The notes under the pieces: generated by a model
Databases searched by the model: none
What the model was told of the DNA's origin: nothing
The model's input: the letters and a program-made list of their open reading frames with translations, nothing else
Shown here: positions 1-9,444 of the stretch, one piece after another
Layout of the letters: every line of letters begins with the position of its first letter
Position numbering within the stretch: position 1 is the first letter of the stretch
Program-made: the position numbers and the translations under genes
Origin: Streptomyces sp. DH12
GTDB lineage: Bacteria; Actinomycetota; Actinomycetes; Streptomycetales; Streptomycetaceae
Direction: 5' to 3'
Length of the DNA: 64,000 nucleotides
Assembly: GCF_020873895.1 (NCBI RefSeq)
Contig: NZ_JAHWGT010000004.1
Coordinates: 1-64,000, forward strand

Positions 1-1154
<1,154 letters not shown>

Positions 1155-1287
1155 GGTGTCCGGCGGGGGGCGCGCGGGAACCCGGTTCGTGCGCCCTTCG
1201 TTTTGCGGAAGCCGGACGCGTTGTCGTACCGAGGCACTACCTTGAGCAAGCATCGAGTAACACGCGGCGACGGCCTGGAGACCCATC

Positions 1288-2064
1288 TTGAACGATCCGA
1301 TCGAGCGGAACGATCCGTACGAGACCACGGAGACGCATGTCGAGCGGCTCCTGGGGCGGGCGCTCAACTCCTTCGACCTGCCCGATGCCCTGGTCGAGCG
1401 GTTGCAGACGGCGCTGGCCCACGCGAGCGCGCTGCACGCGTCGCACCACAGCGCGACGCTGCACCGCGTGACGTACCGGCACACCTACCTGCTGGCCGAC
1501 GGTTCGTCGCTGACGCTGTGGGAGCTGGTCCACCACGTCGGCGCGGACGGTGAGGACCACCACGAGCTGTACGTGGACGAGACGGAGGTGCGGGTGGCCG
1601 CGGCGCACCTGTCGGAGGCCCTGGGGTTCCCCGAGGTGGTGGCCGTCGCCGATCCGCTGGACGACGACCTCGACGCGGATCTGGAGCTGCTGAGCGCGCT
1701 GCTGGTGCGCCCGCCGGAGCCCGCGCCGCGCACGTACGTGCCGGACGAGTCGGCGGACCACGCGCGCCGGGTGCTGCGCCGCGCGGAGAACGCCGACCGG
1801 CCGGGGGCGGCGGTCGCGGCCCGGCTGCGCGGGGCGTTCGCCCACCACATCCAGCAGGTGTTCGGCCGGCAGTGCGGTGTGGCGGGCGGCAGGGACGCGG
1901 GGTTCTCGCTGTACGAGCACGCGTTCCTGCTGTTCGACGGGAGTGAGATGAGCGTGTGGGAGGTCGAGCACACGGCGACGCCGGACGGTCGTCACATGTG
2001 CGAGGTGTACGAGGACGAGCGGACGGCGCGCGCGGCGATGGAGTCCCGCGCCCGGGTGCGCTGA
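1288..2064 (+). CDS. DUF6227-like conserved Streptomyces protein
   Basis: A 258-residue soluble acidic protein. It resembles the DUF6227 family, which is widespread in Streptomyces and has no assigned function; that family name is from memory. The N-terminal part (TETHVERLLGRALNSFDLPD) looks helical. The two halves each contain a similar stretch (YLLADGSSLTLWELVHH and FLLFDGSEMSVWEVEHT), so the protein seems to be an internal duplication. The start is a TTG with GGAG seven bases upstream. No signal peptide, membrane segment or metal motif is visible. Confidence 0.7.
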   Translation: MNDPIERNDPYETTETHVERLLGRALNSFDLPDALVERLQTALAHASALHASHHSATLHRVTYRHTYLLADGSSLTLWELVHHVGADGEDHHELYVDETEVRVAAAHLSEALGFPEVVAVADPLDDDLDADLELLSALLVRPPEPAPRTYVPDESADHARRVLRRAENADRPGAAVAARLRGAFAHHIQQVFGRQCGVAGGRDAGFSLYEHAFLLFDGSEMSVWEVEHTATPDGRHMCEVYEDERTARAAMESRARVR

Positions 2065-2098
2065 GGCGGGCCGGGTGCGCTGAGGCGGGCCGGGTGCG
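2061..2098 (+). repeat. 19-bp tandem duplication across a stop codon
   Basis: Two identical 19-bp copies sit at 2061-2079 and 2080-2098, each starting CTGAGGCGGG. The first copy contains the TGA stop of the preceding gene, so the second copy looks like a recent slippage duplication of the stop region. Confidence 0.8.
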
Positions 2099-2220
2099 GG
2101 GGGTCGTGCCCCGGCACGGGGTCGGCGCCGGGCCGGGTAGGCGGGGGCTGACGCCGGCAGGCGGAGGCTGACGCCGGTGGGCGGGGCGGGGGTGCGGGGT
2201 CGCGGCTCGTGTGGGGCCGG

Positions 2221-4548
2221 TCAGTTCGCCGCTGCCCCCTGTCCCGCCTCGACCGTCCCGCCCGTCGGCCCGGTGGACGCGGACGTACCGGGCGCGGGGG
2301 TCTTGCGGGTGCTCTTGAGGAGGACGACCAGCGCCGCGCCGACGGCCGTGCCCGCGACGATCGCCAGGAGGTACGGGAACGGGTTGCCGATCAGCGGGAC
2401 GACGAAGACGCCGCCGTGCGGGGCGCGCAGGGTGGCGCCGAAGGCCATCGACAGGGCGCCGGTGACGGCGCCGCCCGCCATCACCGACGGGATGACCCTC
2501 AGCGGGTCGGCCGCCGCGAACGGGATCGCGCCCTCGGAGACGAACGACGCGCCGAGCACCCACGCCGCCTTGCCGTTCTCGCGCTCCGCCTTCGTGAACA
2601 GCCGTCCCCGCACGGTCGTGGCCAGCGCCATGGCGAGCGGCGGCACCATGCCGGCGGCCATCACCGCGGCCATGACCTTCAGGGAGCCGTCGTTCGGGGT
2701 GGCGAGGCCGCCCACGGCGAAGGCGTACGCGACCTTGTTCACCGGGCCGCCCAGGTCGAAGCACATCATCAGGCCCAGGAGCGCGCCGAGGAGGACGGCG
2801 TTCGCGCCGGACAGGCCGGACAGCCACTCCGTGAGGGCCTTCTGGAGTGTGGCGATCGGCTTGCCCACCACCAGGAACATCAGGAAGCCGACCACCGCCG
2901 ACCCCAGCAGCGGGATGATCACCACGGGCATCACGCCCCGCAACGCGGGCGGGACCCGCAGCCGTTGGACGGCGAGGACGACGGCGCCCGCGAGGAGGCC
3001 GGCCGCCAGGCCGCCGAGGAACCCCGCCTCGACGGTGAGCGCGACGGCCCCGCCGACGAAGCCCGGCACCAGACCGGGTCGGTCCGCCATGCCGTACGCG
3101 ATGTATCCGGCCAGGACCGGGACGAGGAACCCGAACGCGAGGCCGCCCGTCTGGAACATGAGGGCCGCCCAGCTGTCCGCCTGCCCCCAGGCGAAGTGCT
3201 CGGCGACGGACGGTGCCTTGTCGATGTCCCAGCCGCCGAGGGCGAAGCCCAGGGCGATCAGCAGGCCGCCCGCGGCGACGAAGGGGACCATGTAGCTGAC
3301 GCCGGACATGAGCCACGTGCGGAGCTTGGTGCCGTAGCCGTCACCGGGCTCGCCCGCCCGGCCGACCGGCGTACCGGTCGCGGGGGCGCGCGGGGTGGTG
3401 TCGGGGGTGGGCGCCGGGCCGTGTTCCGCCAGGGCGCGGACCTCCGCGACCAGCTCGGCGGCCCGGTTGACGCCGGCCTTCACGCCGACGTCGACGGTCG
3501 GCTTGCCGGCGAAGCGCTCCCGGTCGCGTACCGGCACGTCGTGGGCGAGGACCACGCCGTCGGCCGCGGCGATGACGGCCGGGTCGAGGCGGGTGAAGCC
3601 GGCCGAGCCCTGCGTCTCGACGGTCACCTCCACCCCGGCGTCGCGTCCGGCTCGTTCGAGGGCCTCCGCCGCCATGTAGGTGTGGGCGATGCCCGTGGGG
3701 CAGGAGGTGACGGCGACGATACGGAAGGGGGTGCGGGCCCTGCCGTACGCGGTGGCCTCGCCGGGGGTGCCGGTCCCGCCGGGCTCGGTGGCCTCGGCGG
3801 GGCCGCCCCCCGGGGCGGTGGTGTCGTCGTCCCCGCTCGGGCCGTTCCCGACCGCAGGGAGCGGGTCAGCGGACGGAGCGGACGCGACCGCGCGGGTGCC
3901 GCCGGCCTCGCCGGTGCCGTCGTCCCCGCCCGTCCGATCGTCCCCGCCTGTCCGGTCGTCCCCGCCTGTCCGGTCGTCCCCGCCCGTCCGGTCGTCCCCG
4001 CCTGTCCGGTCGTCCCCGCCGGCGCTCCGGGTTCGGCCGGAGCTCCGGGTTCCGTCGGCGTTTCGCGTTCCGCCGGGCGTGGTCGGGGTGTCGGTCGGTG
4101 GGGGCGGTTCCTCGCCGCGTATGCGGGCGGCGGCCCGCTCCGGGTCGGTCTCCGCGCGCAGCGCCGTCGTGAACCGTTCGTCCATCAGCCGGCGGGCCAG
4201 GGTCGACAGGATCGTCAGGTGGGCGTCGTCCGCGCCGGCGGGCGCCGCGATCAGGAAGATGAGGTCGGCGGGCCCGTCGGGGGCGCCGAAGTCGATGCCG
4301 TGGGCGGCGCGGCCGAAGGCGAGGGTCGGCGCGGTGACGTGGGTGCTGCGGCAGTGCGGGATGCCGATGCCGCCGTCGAGGCCGGTCGGCATCTGCGCCT
4401 CGCGGGCGGCCACGTCGGCGAGGAAGCCGTCCACGTCGGTGACGCGTCCGAGGGCGGCCATGCGCGCGGCCAGGGAACGGGCCGCTTCCTCCTTGGTGTG
4501 CGCGGCCAGGTCCAGGTCGACCAGGTCGGCGGTGATCATTTCGTTCAT
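2221..4548 (-). CDS. fruA: Fructose PTS permease, fused EIIA-EIIB-EIIC
   Basis: Imports fructose while phosphorylating it to fructose-1-phosphate. The 775-residue fusion has three parts. EIIA spans about 1-145, with the phospho-His in GIPHCRS (His65). EIIB spans about 273-370, with the phospho-Cys in CPTGIAHTYMAAEALE (Cys283). EIIC spans about 410-760 and has many membrane segments (GVSYMVPFVAAGGLLIALGFALGG opens it). A long disordered linker of about 120 residues between EIIA and EIIB carries five DDRTGG repeats. The gene follows fruK by 25 bp and fruR, all on the minus strand, so the three form one operon. An ATG start with GAGGAGCC upstream supports the N-terminus. Confidence 0.95.
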   Translation of the reverse strand: MNEMITADLVDLDLAAHTKEEAARSLAARMAALGRVTDVDGFLADVAAREAQMPTGLDGGIGIPHCRSTHVTAPTLAFGRAAHGIDFGAPDGPADLIFLIAAPAGADDAHLTILSTLARRLMDERFTTALRAETDPERAAARIRGEEPPPPTDTPTTPGGTRNADGTRSSGRTRSAGGDDRTGGDDRTGGDDRTGGDDRTGGDDRTGGDDGTGEAGGTRAVASAPSADPLPAVGNGPSGDDDTTAPGGGPAEATEPGGTGTPGEATAYGRARTPFRIVAVTSCPTGIAHTYMAAEALERAGRDAGVEVTVETQGSAGFTRLDPAVIAAADGVVLAHDVPVRDRERFAGKPTVDVGVKAGVNRAAELVAEVRALAEHGPAPTPDTTPRAPATGTPVGRAGEPGDGYGTKLRTWLMSGVSYMVPFVAAGGLLIALGFALGGWDIDKAPSVAEHFAWGQADSWAALMFQTGGLAFGFLVPVLAGYIAYGMADRPGLVPGFVGGAVALTVEAGFLGGLAAGLLAGAVVLAVQRLRVPPALRGVMPVVIIPLLGSAVVGFLMFLVVGKPIATLQKALTEWLSGLSGANAVLLGALLGLMMCFDLGGPVNKVAYAFAVGGLATPNDGSLKVMAAVMAAGMVPPLAMALATTVRGRLFTKAERENGKAAWVLGASFVSEGAIPFAAADPLRVIPSVMAGGAVTGALSMAFGATLRAPHGGVFVVPLIGNPFPYLLAIVAGTAVGAALVVLLKSTRKTPAPGTSASTGPTGGTVEAGQGAAAN
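3923..4012 (-). repeat. Five 18-bp tandem repeats inside fruA linker
   Basis: Five consecutive 18-bp units start at 3923, 3941, 3959, 3977 and 3995. They differ by only one or two bases and encode DDRTGG in frame, so copy-number changes alter linker length without breaking the protein. Confidence 0.9.
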
Positions 4549-4573
4549 CGCGGGCTCCTCTCGCTGCAGTTCG

Positions 4574-5512
4574 TCACGCGGAGAGCGCGCGGTCGAGGGG
4601 GATGTCGGTGGTCACGGTGACGGACGACGGATCCAGGTCGGCGGGGGTGGGCATCTGGCTGCCGGGGAGGGACACGGCGGCGGCGCCGTGGGCGACGGCG
4701 GCAGCGAGGGCGTCCGGGCCCCGGCCGCCCGCCGCGAGGAAGCCGGCGAGGGAGGCGTCGCCGGCGCCGACGTCGCTGCGGACGGCGGTGACCGGGGCGT
4801 GCCCGTACCAGGTGCCGGTGTCGCAGACGAGGAGCTGGCCGTCGGCGCCGAGGCTGGCCAGGACGGCGCCGGCGCCGGCCGCGCGCAGTTCGTCGGCGGC
4901 CTTCAGCGCGTCGCCGACGGTGGCGAGGGGGCGGCCGACGGCTTCGGCGAGCTCCTGGGCGTTGGGCTTGACGACGTCGGGGCGGCCGCGCAGGGCGGCC
5001 GGCAGGGAGGGGCCGGACGTGTCGAGGGCGGTGCGGGAGCCGTGTCCGTGGACGCGGGTGACGAGGTCGGCGTACCAGGCGGGGGCGAGGCCCTGGGGGA
5101 GGCTGCCGCAGCAGGCGACCCAGTCGGCGTCGGGGGCGTGGGTGCCGACGGCGGCGAGGAGCGCTTCGGACTCGCCGGGGGTGAGGCGCGGCCCCGGTGC
5201 GTTGATCTTGGTGAGGGTGCCGTCGGGTTCGGCGACGGCGATGTTGGAGCGGGTGTGGCCGCCGAGGGGGACTGGGGCGACGGGGATGTCCTGGGCGGCG
5301 AGGAGTTCCGCGACGAGGGCGCCGGGGGCGCCGCCGAGGGGGACGATCGCGAGGGTGCGGTGCCCGGCGGCGGCGACGGCGCGGGAGACGTTGACGCCCT
5401 TGCCGCCGGGGTCGACGCGTTCGCCGGTGGCGCGCAGCACCTCGCCGCGCTCCAGGGCCGGTACCTCGTAGGTCCGGTCGAGGGAGGGGTTGGGGGTGAC
5501 GGTGAGGATCAT
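4574..5512 (-). CDS. fruK: 1-phosphofructokinase
   Basis: Phosphorylates fructose-1-phosphate, the product of FruA, to fructose-1,6-bisphosphate for glycolysis. The 312-residue PfkB-family protein has the N-terminal ILTVTPNPSLDRTYEV segment, the substrate-binding VDPGGKGVNVSRA glycine motif and the C-terminal ATP-site motif DVGAGDASLAGFLA with the catalytic Asp in GAGD. Its ATG overlaps the fruR stop by four bases (ATGA), so the two are translationally coupled. Length and motifs are normal. Confidence 0.95.
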   Translation of the reverse strand: MILTVTPNPSLDRTYEVPALERGEVLRATGERVDPGGKGVNVSRAVAAAGHRTLAIVPLGGAPGALVAELLAAQDIPVAPVPLGGHTRSNIAVAEPDGTLTKINAPGPRLTPGESEALLAAVGTHAPDADWVACCGSLPQGLAPAWYADLVTRVHGHGSRTALDTSGPSLPAALRGRPDVVKPNAQELAEAVGRPLATVGDALKAADELRAAGAGAVLASLGADGQLLVCDTGTWYGHAPVTAVRSDVGAGDASLAGFLAAGGRGPDALAAAVAHGAAAVSLPGSQMPTPADLDPSSVTVTTDIPLDRALSA

Positions 5513-6270
5513 GCGCGGACGACTTCCGTTCCCGCGGCCTCGATGGCGGCCGCGTCCTTGGGGTCGAGTCCTTCGTCGGTGACGAGCAGGTCGACGTCGG
5601 TGAGGTCGCCGAAGCGGGCGAAGTGGTCCTGGCCGTGCTTGGCGGAGTCGGCGAGGAGGACGACGCGGCGGGCGGCGCCGGTGGCGGCGCGCTTCACGGC
5701 GGCCTCGGCGAGGTCGGGGGTGGTGAGGCCGTGGGTGAGGGAGAAGCCGTTGGTGCCGAGGAAGACGACGTCGGCGCGGATCTCCTCGTAGGCGCGCAGG
5801 GCCCAGGCGTCGACGGCGGCGCGGGTGCGGTGCCGGACGCGGCCGCCGACGAGGTGGAGGGCGATGCCGGGGTGGTCGGCGAGGCGGGCGGCGGTCGTCA
5901 GGGCGTGGGTGACGACGGTGAGGGGCCGGTCCAGGGGCAGGGCGGCGGCGATCCGTCCGACGGTGGAGCCGGCGTCGAGGATGACGCTGCCCTCGTCGGG
6001 GAGGGCGGCGAGCGCCGCGCGGGCGATGCGGTCCTTCTGGTCGGCGGCGGTCGACTCGCGTTCGGTGAGGTCGGGTTCGAAGTCGAGGCGGCCCGCCGGG
6101 ATGGCCCCGCCGTGCACGCGTCGTACGAGGCCGGCCCGGTCAAGGGCCTTGAGGTCGCGGCGAATGGTCTCGGCGGTGACCTGGAACTCCTCGGCGAGGG
6201 AGAGCACGTCGACGCGGCCGCCGTCGCGGGCGAGGCGGAGGATCTCCTGTTGGCGCTCGGGTGCGTACAT
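5509..6270 (-). CDS. DeoR-family repressor of the fructose operon
   Basis: A 253-residue DeoR/GlpR-type regulator. The N-terminal winged helix-turn-helix (about 1-57; RQQEILRLARDGGRVDVLSLAEEFQVTAETIRRDLKALDRAGLVRRVHGGA, residues 7-57) is followed by a sugar-phosphate-sensing domain with the ILDAGSTVGRIAAAL and NGFSLTHGLTTPD motifs. It is the first gene of the fruRKA operon and most likely responds to fructose-1-phosphate or fructose-1,6-bisphosphate, as known for FruR homologues. A short inverted repeat lies just upstream of its start. Confidence 0.9.
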   Translation of the reverse strand: MYAPERQQEILRLARDGGRVDVLSLAEEFQVTAETIRRDLKALDRAGLVRRVHGGAIPAGRLDFEPDLTERESTAADQKDRIARAALAALPDEGSVILDAGSTVGRIAAALPLDRPLTVVTHALTTAARLADHPGIALHLVGGRVRHRTRAAVDAWALRAYEEIRADVVFLGTNGFSLTHGLTTPDLAEAAVKRAATGAARRVVLLADSAKHGQDHFARFGDLTDVDLLVTDEGLDPKDAAAIEAAGTEVVRA

Positions 6271-6284
6271 GTCCGTTGACTTCC

Positions 6285-6298
6285 GTTCGTGACCGAAC
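6285..6298 (-). promoter_or_regulatory. Candidate FruR operator
   Basis: GTTCG-tgac-CGAAC forms an inverted repeat 15 bp upstream of the DeoR-family gene's start. Its position fits autoregulation of the fructose operon, but this is inferred from position and symmetry only. A direct repeat of TACGGGCA near 6349-6366 could also contribute. Confidence 0.4.
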
Positions 6299-6471
6299 CT
6301 GTGGTTCTCATGGCAGGCTATGTGCCCGCGGGAGCAAAGTAAACAGATACGGGCATGCTACGGGCACACTCGGGCATCGGCCGGGCCGAGTCGGCGGTAC
6401 ACGGCAGCGAGCCGGGCTGGGCGGACCGGCGGGGCCGGGCGGGCCGGGTGGGGCAAGCCGGGCGGTGCTCC

Positions 6472-6511
6472 GAGAACCGCACGCGTACGCGGAGAACCGC
6501 ACGTGTACGCG
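6472..6511. repeat. 20-bp tandem repeat between fruR and the MFS gene
   Basis: Two 20-bp copies (6472-6491 and 6492-6511) starting GAGAACCGCACG differ at one base. They directly adjoin the terminator hairpin of the MFS gene. Confidence 0.75.
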
Positions 6512-6545
6512 CAGGCCCCGCCGGGTCGTCGCCCGGCGGGGCCTG
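6512..6545 (-). terminator. Hairpin terminator of the MFS gene
   Basis: A perfect 14-bp stem (CAGGCCCCGCCGGG with its complement) closes a 6-base loop, 25 bp beyond the stop of the minus-strand MFS gene. It has no T-tract, as is usual in Streptomyces. Confidence 0.8.
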
Positions 6546-6569
6546 AGGGTCGTACGGGCGGTGCGTGGG

Positions 6570-8114
6570 TCAGCGGGCGGCGAGTGCCGGCTCCGCGCCC
6601 TCGGCCGGCGGCCCGCCGTCGCCGGGGGCCGCGCCGGTCTTCTCCGGCTCGTCGGCGCCCCCGCCCTCCACGTGCTGCCGCGGTCGGGCCGGCAGCGCGA
6701 ACATCACCAGGAACACCACGCCCAGTACCGCCGCGACCCAGCCCAGGGCGCCGGTGAAGGCGTCCGCCACCGCCCGGCCGAACCCGTCGGGGACGAAGAC
6801 CACCGAGACGAGGCCCAGGCCGAAGGCGTTGCCGAGCTGCATCACGGAGTTGACGATCCCCGACGCCGACCCGGCGTGCTCGCGCGGCACGTCCGACAGG
6901 ACCGCGTCCGTCAGCGGGGCGACAACCAGGCCCATGCCGAGGCCCATCACGACCAGCGGCAGCGCCATCTGCCACGACGTGATGCCCATGCCGTACCGGT
7001 CGGCCTCCCATACGTACAGGCCGATACCGGCCACCATCGTCAGGGCGCCCGTCTGCAGCACCCGGCGGCCGAAGCGGGGGACGAGCTTCTGGACGGACAA
7101 CCCGGCCGCGACCGACACGGCGATGGAGAACGGCACGCCCGTCAGTCCGGCGCGCAGCGCGCTCCAGCCGAGGCCGAGCTGCATGTACAGCGTCCAGACC
7201 AGGAAGAAGATGCCGATCGCGATGCCGAAGGTCAACTGCACGGCGACGCCGGCGGCGAAGCTCTTGACGCGGAACAGCGACAGTTCGACCAGCGGCGAGC
7301 CGTCCCGCCGCGCCTTGCGCCGCTCGTACGCCACGAAGGCGGCGAAGACGGGGACGGCCGCGGCCATCATGACGAAGCACCAGGCCGGCCAGTCCAGCTC
7401 GGCACCCCGCGTCAACGGGTACATGACCAGCAGCATCGCGGTGATGGCGACGACGACGCCCGGCAGGTCCAGGCGCAGCGCGCGGGGTGCCCGCGACTCG
7501 GTGATGTAGGCGCGGCCCAGGAGCAGCGCGGCCACGCCGACGGGCAGGTTGATCAGGAAGATGGGCCGCCAGCCGAGGCCGAACAGGTCCCACTGGGTGA
7601 GCAGCGCGCCCAGCAGCGGACCGGAGACGGCACCGAGGCCGACGATCGCGCCGAACAGGCCGAAGACCTTGCCGCGCTCGTGCGCGGGGAAGGTGGCGTG
7701 CACGATCGACAGGACCTGCGGGACCATCAGCGCCGCGGTGCCGCCCTGGAGGATCCGCGAGGCGACGAGCATGTCGGGGCCGGTGGCGAGGCCGCAGAGC
7801 GCGGAGGCGAGGGTGAAGCCGCCGACCCCGATGAGGAAGACGCGCTTGCGGCCGTGGATGTCGCCGAGCCGGCCACCCGTGATCAGGCCCGCCGCGAAGG
7901 CGAGCGCGTACCCGGCGGTGATCCACTGGATGGCGCCGAAGGTCGCGCCGAGGTCCCGCTGGATCGCCGGGATGGCGATGTTGACGATCGTCACGTCCAC
8001 GAGGTCCATGAAGGCCGCGGTCATGACGATGGCGAGGGCGAACCAGCGGCGGCGGTCCGCGCCGGGGGCCGCCGGCGCGGCACTGGTGGGGGGAGTCGGC
8101 TTCTGCGAGGTCAT
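6570..8114 (-). CDS. MFS drug exporter, DHA2 family
   Basis: A 514-residue, 14-helix-type proton-coupled exporter of the EmrB/QacA (DHA2) family. The first helix carries MDLVDVTIVNIAIPAIQRDL (the motif D1 region). Motif A is GGRLGDIHGRKR, and motif C-like glycine-rich segments (GLGAVSGPLLGALL) follow. The C-terminal 45 residues are polar and disordered. The ATG at 8114 was chosen because it begins just before the first helix. A longer open frame upstream would run through the divergent regulator. The gene is divergent from a WYL regulator, which probably controls it. The substrate cannot be read from the sequence. Confidence 0.9.
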   Translation of the reverse strand: MTSQKPTPPTSAAPAAPGADRRRWFALAIVMTAAFMDLVDVTIVNIAIPAIQRDLGATFGAIQWITAGYALAFAAGLITGGRLGDIHGRKRVFLIGVGGFTLASALCGLATGPDMLVASRILQGGTAALMVPQVLSIVHATFPAHERGKVFGLFGAIVGLGAVSGPLLGALLTQWDLFGLGWRPIFLINLPVGVAALLLGRAYITESRAPRALRLDLPGVVVAITAMLLVMYPLTRGAELDWPAWCFVMMAAAVPVFAAFVAYERRKARRDGSPLVELSLFRVKSFAAGVAVQLTFGIAIGIFFLVWTLYMQLGLGWSALRAGLTGVPFSIAVSVAAGLSVQKLVPRFGRRVLQTGALTMVAGIGLYVWEADRYGMGITSWQMALPLVVMGLGMGLVVAPLTDAVLSDVPREHAGSASGIVNSVMQLGNAFGLGLVSVVFVPDGFGRAVADAFTGALGWVAAVLGVVFLVMFALPARPRQHVEGGGADEPEKTGAAPGDGGPPAEGAEPALAAR

Positions 8115-8136
8115 GGCGGGAAACGTATGGCCCTTG

Positions 8137-8155
8137 TAGGACGGAACATGTCCTA
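8137..8155. promoter_or_regulatory. Palindromic operator between MFS gene and WYL regulator
   Basis: TAGGAC-N7-GTCCTA is a perfect 6-bp inverted repeat in the 63-bp gap between the two divergent genes. It is the obvious candidate site for the WYL regulator to act on both promoters. Confidence 0.7.
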
Positions 8156-8177
8156 GATGGCGGGGATGCTGGTCGGC

Positions 8178-9161
8178 ATGACGGACACACCGGCACGTCT
8201 CCTGAAACTGCTGTCCCTGCTGCAGACCCCGCGCGAGTGGCCGGGCAGCGAACTCGCCGCGCGCCTCGACGTCAGCGCCCGCACCATCCGGCGGGACGTC
8301 GACCGGCTGCGGGAGCTCGGCTACCCGGTCGAGGCGACGAAGGGCGCCGTCGGCGGCTACCGACTGGTCGCGGGGGCGGCGATGCCCCCGCTGCTCCTGG
8401 ACGACGAGGAGGCCGTCGCCATCGCGGTCGGCCTGCGCGCCGGGGCGGGCCACGCCATCGAGGGTGTGGAGGAGGCGTCCGTACGGGCGCTGGCCAAACT
8501 GGAGCAGGTCCTGCCCTCGCGGCTGCGGCACCGGGTCTCCACGCTGCAGAGCGCGACGATCCCGCTGACGCGGGGGGACGGGGCGACGGTCGACCCGCGC
8601 ACGCTCACCACGCTCGCGGCGGCCGTCACGGGCCGGGAGCGGCTGCGGTTCGCGTACCGGGCGGGGGACGGCACGCGGACGCGGCGGCAGGTGGAGCCGT
8701 ACCGGCTGGTATCGACGGGGTACCGGTGGTACCTGGTCGCCTACTGCCTGGAGCGGGAGGACTGGCGGACGTTCCGGGTGGACCGGGTCGACGAGCCGTT
8801 CGCCACGGGGGCGCGCTTCACGCCGCGCGAGCTGCCCGGCGGGGACGCGGCCGAGCTGCTGGGGCGGTCGCTGCGCGGGCGGCAGGAGGGACTGGAGCTG
8901 GACGTGTCGTTCGACGCGCCCGCCTCCTTCGTCGCGGCGCGCCTGCCGGGGTACCTGGCGCCGGAGCCGACGGGCGGGACGACGTGCCGGCTGCGGACGC
9001 GGGCGGCCGACTCGGTGGAGTGGCTCGCCGTACGGCTGGCGCTGGTGGACTGCGAGTTCACGGTGCACGGGCCGCGTGAACTGGCGTCGTACGTGGTGGA
9101 GCTGGGCGCCCGCCTGGGCCGCGCGGGCGGCGGCGCCGGGCCGGGCGGGGCCACGGCCTGA
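8178..9161 (+). CDS. YafY/WYL-domain transcriptional regulator
   Basis: A 327-residue regulator with an N-terminal HTH_11 winged helix (TPARLLKLLSLLQTPREWPG through SARTIRRDVDRLRELGYPV, about 4-60), a family-typical GGYRLVAG turn and a WYL domain (about 155-235: RLRFAYRAGDG, VEPYRLVSTGYRWYLVAY, RVDRV). WYL domains bind small ligands or nucleic acids. Start: an ATG at 8178 (MTDTPARLL) is preferred over in-frame ATGs at 8157 and 8166, because 8157 would touch the palindrome. The divergent MFS exporter is the likely target. Confidence 0.88.
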   Translation: MTDTPARLLKLLSLLQTPREWPGSELAARLDVSARTIRRDVDRLRELGYPVEATKGAVGGYRLVAGAAMPPLLLDDEEAVAIAVGLRAGAGHAIEGVEEASVRALAKLEQVLPSRLRHRVSTLQSATIPLTRGDGATVDPRTLTTLAAAVTGRERLRFAYRAGDGTRTRRQVEPYRLVSTGYRWYLVAYCLEREDWRTFRVDRVDEPFATGARFTPRELPGGDAAELLGRSLRGRQEGLELDVSFDAPASFVAARLPGYLAPEPTGGTTCRLRTRAADSVEWLAVRLALVDCEFTVHGPRELASYVVELGARLGRAGGGAGPGGATA

Positions 9162-9444
9162 CCGGCCGTACGCCCCGGGCGCGGCGGACGGCGAGTACCG
9201 GCTGCACGCCCTTCGGGGACGGCATACGGCGGGTCGGCCGTACGTCCCCGGGCGGGCCGGACGGCCGGGCGGGCAGCAGGGCGGTGCGTGTCCGGGCCGG
9301 ACGCGCGCGGGCCGCAGCCCCCCGCCGGGGGGGAGGCGGAGGGCTGCGGGTCGGCCACCGCCCCGCCCCTCGGGGGGATCCGGGCGGGACGGTGGGTCTG
9401 CGGGGAGCGGCCCGGCCGTCGGGCCGCCGTCAGGCCGTCAGCCG

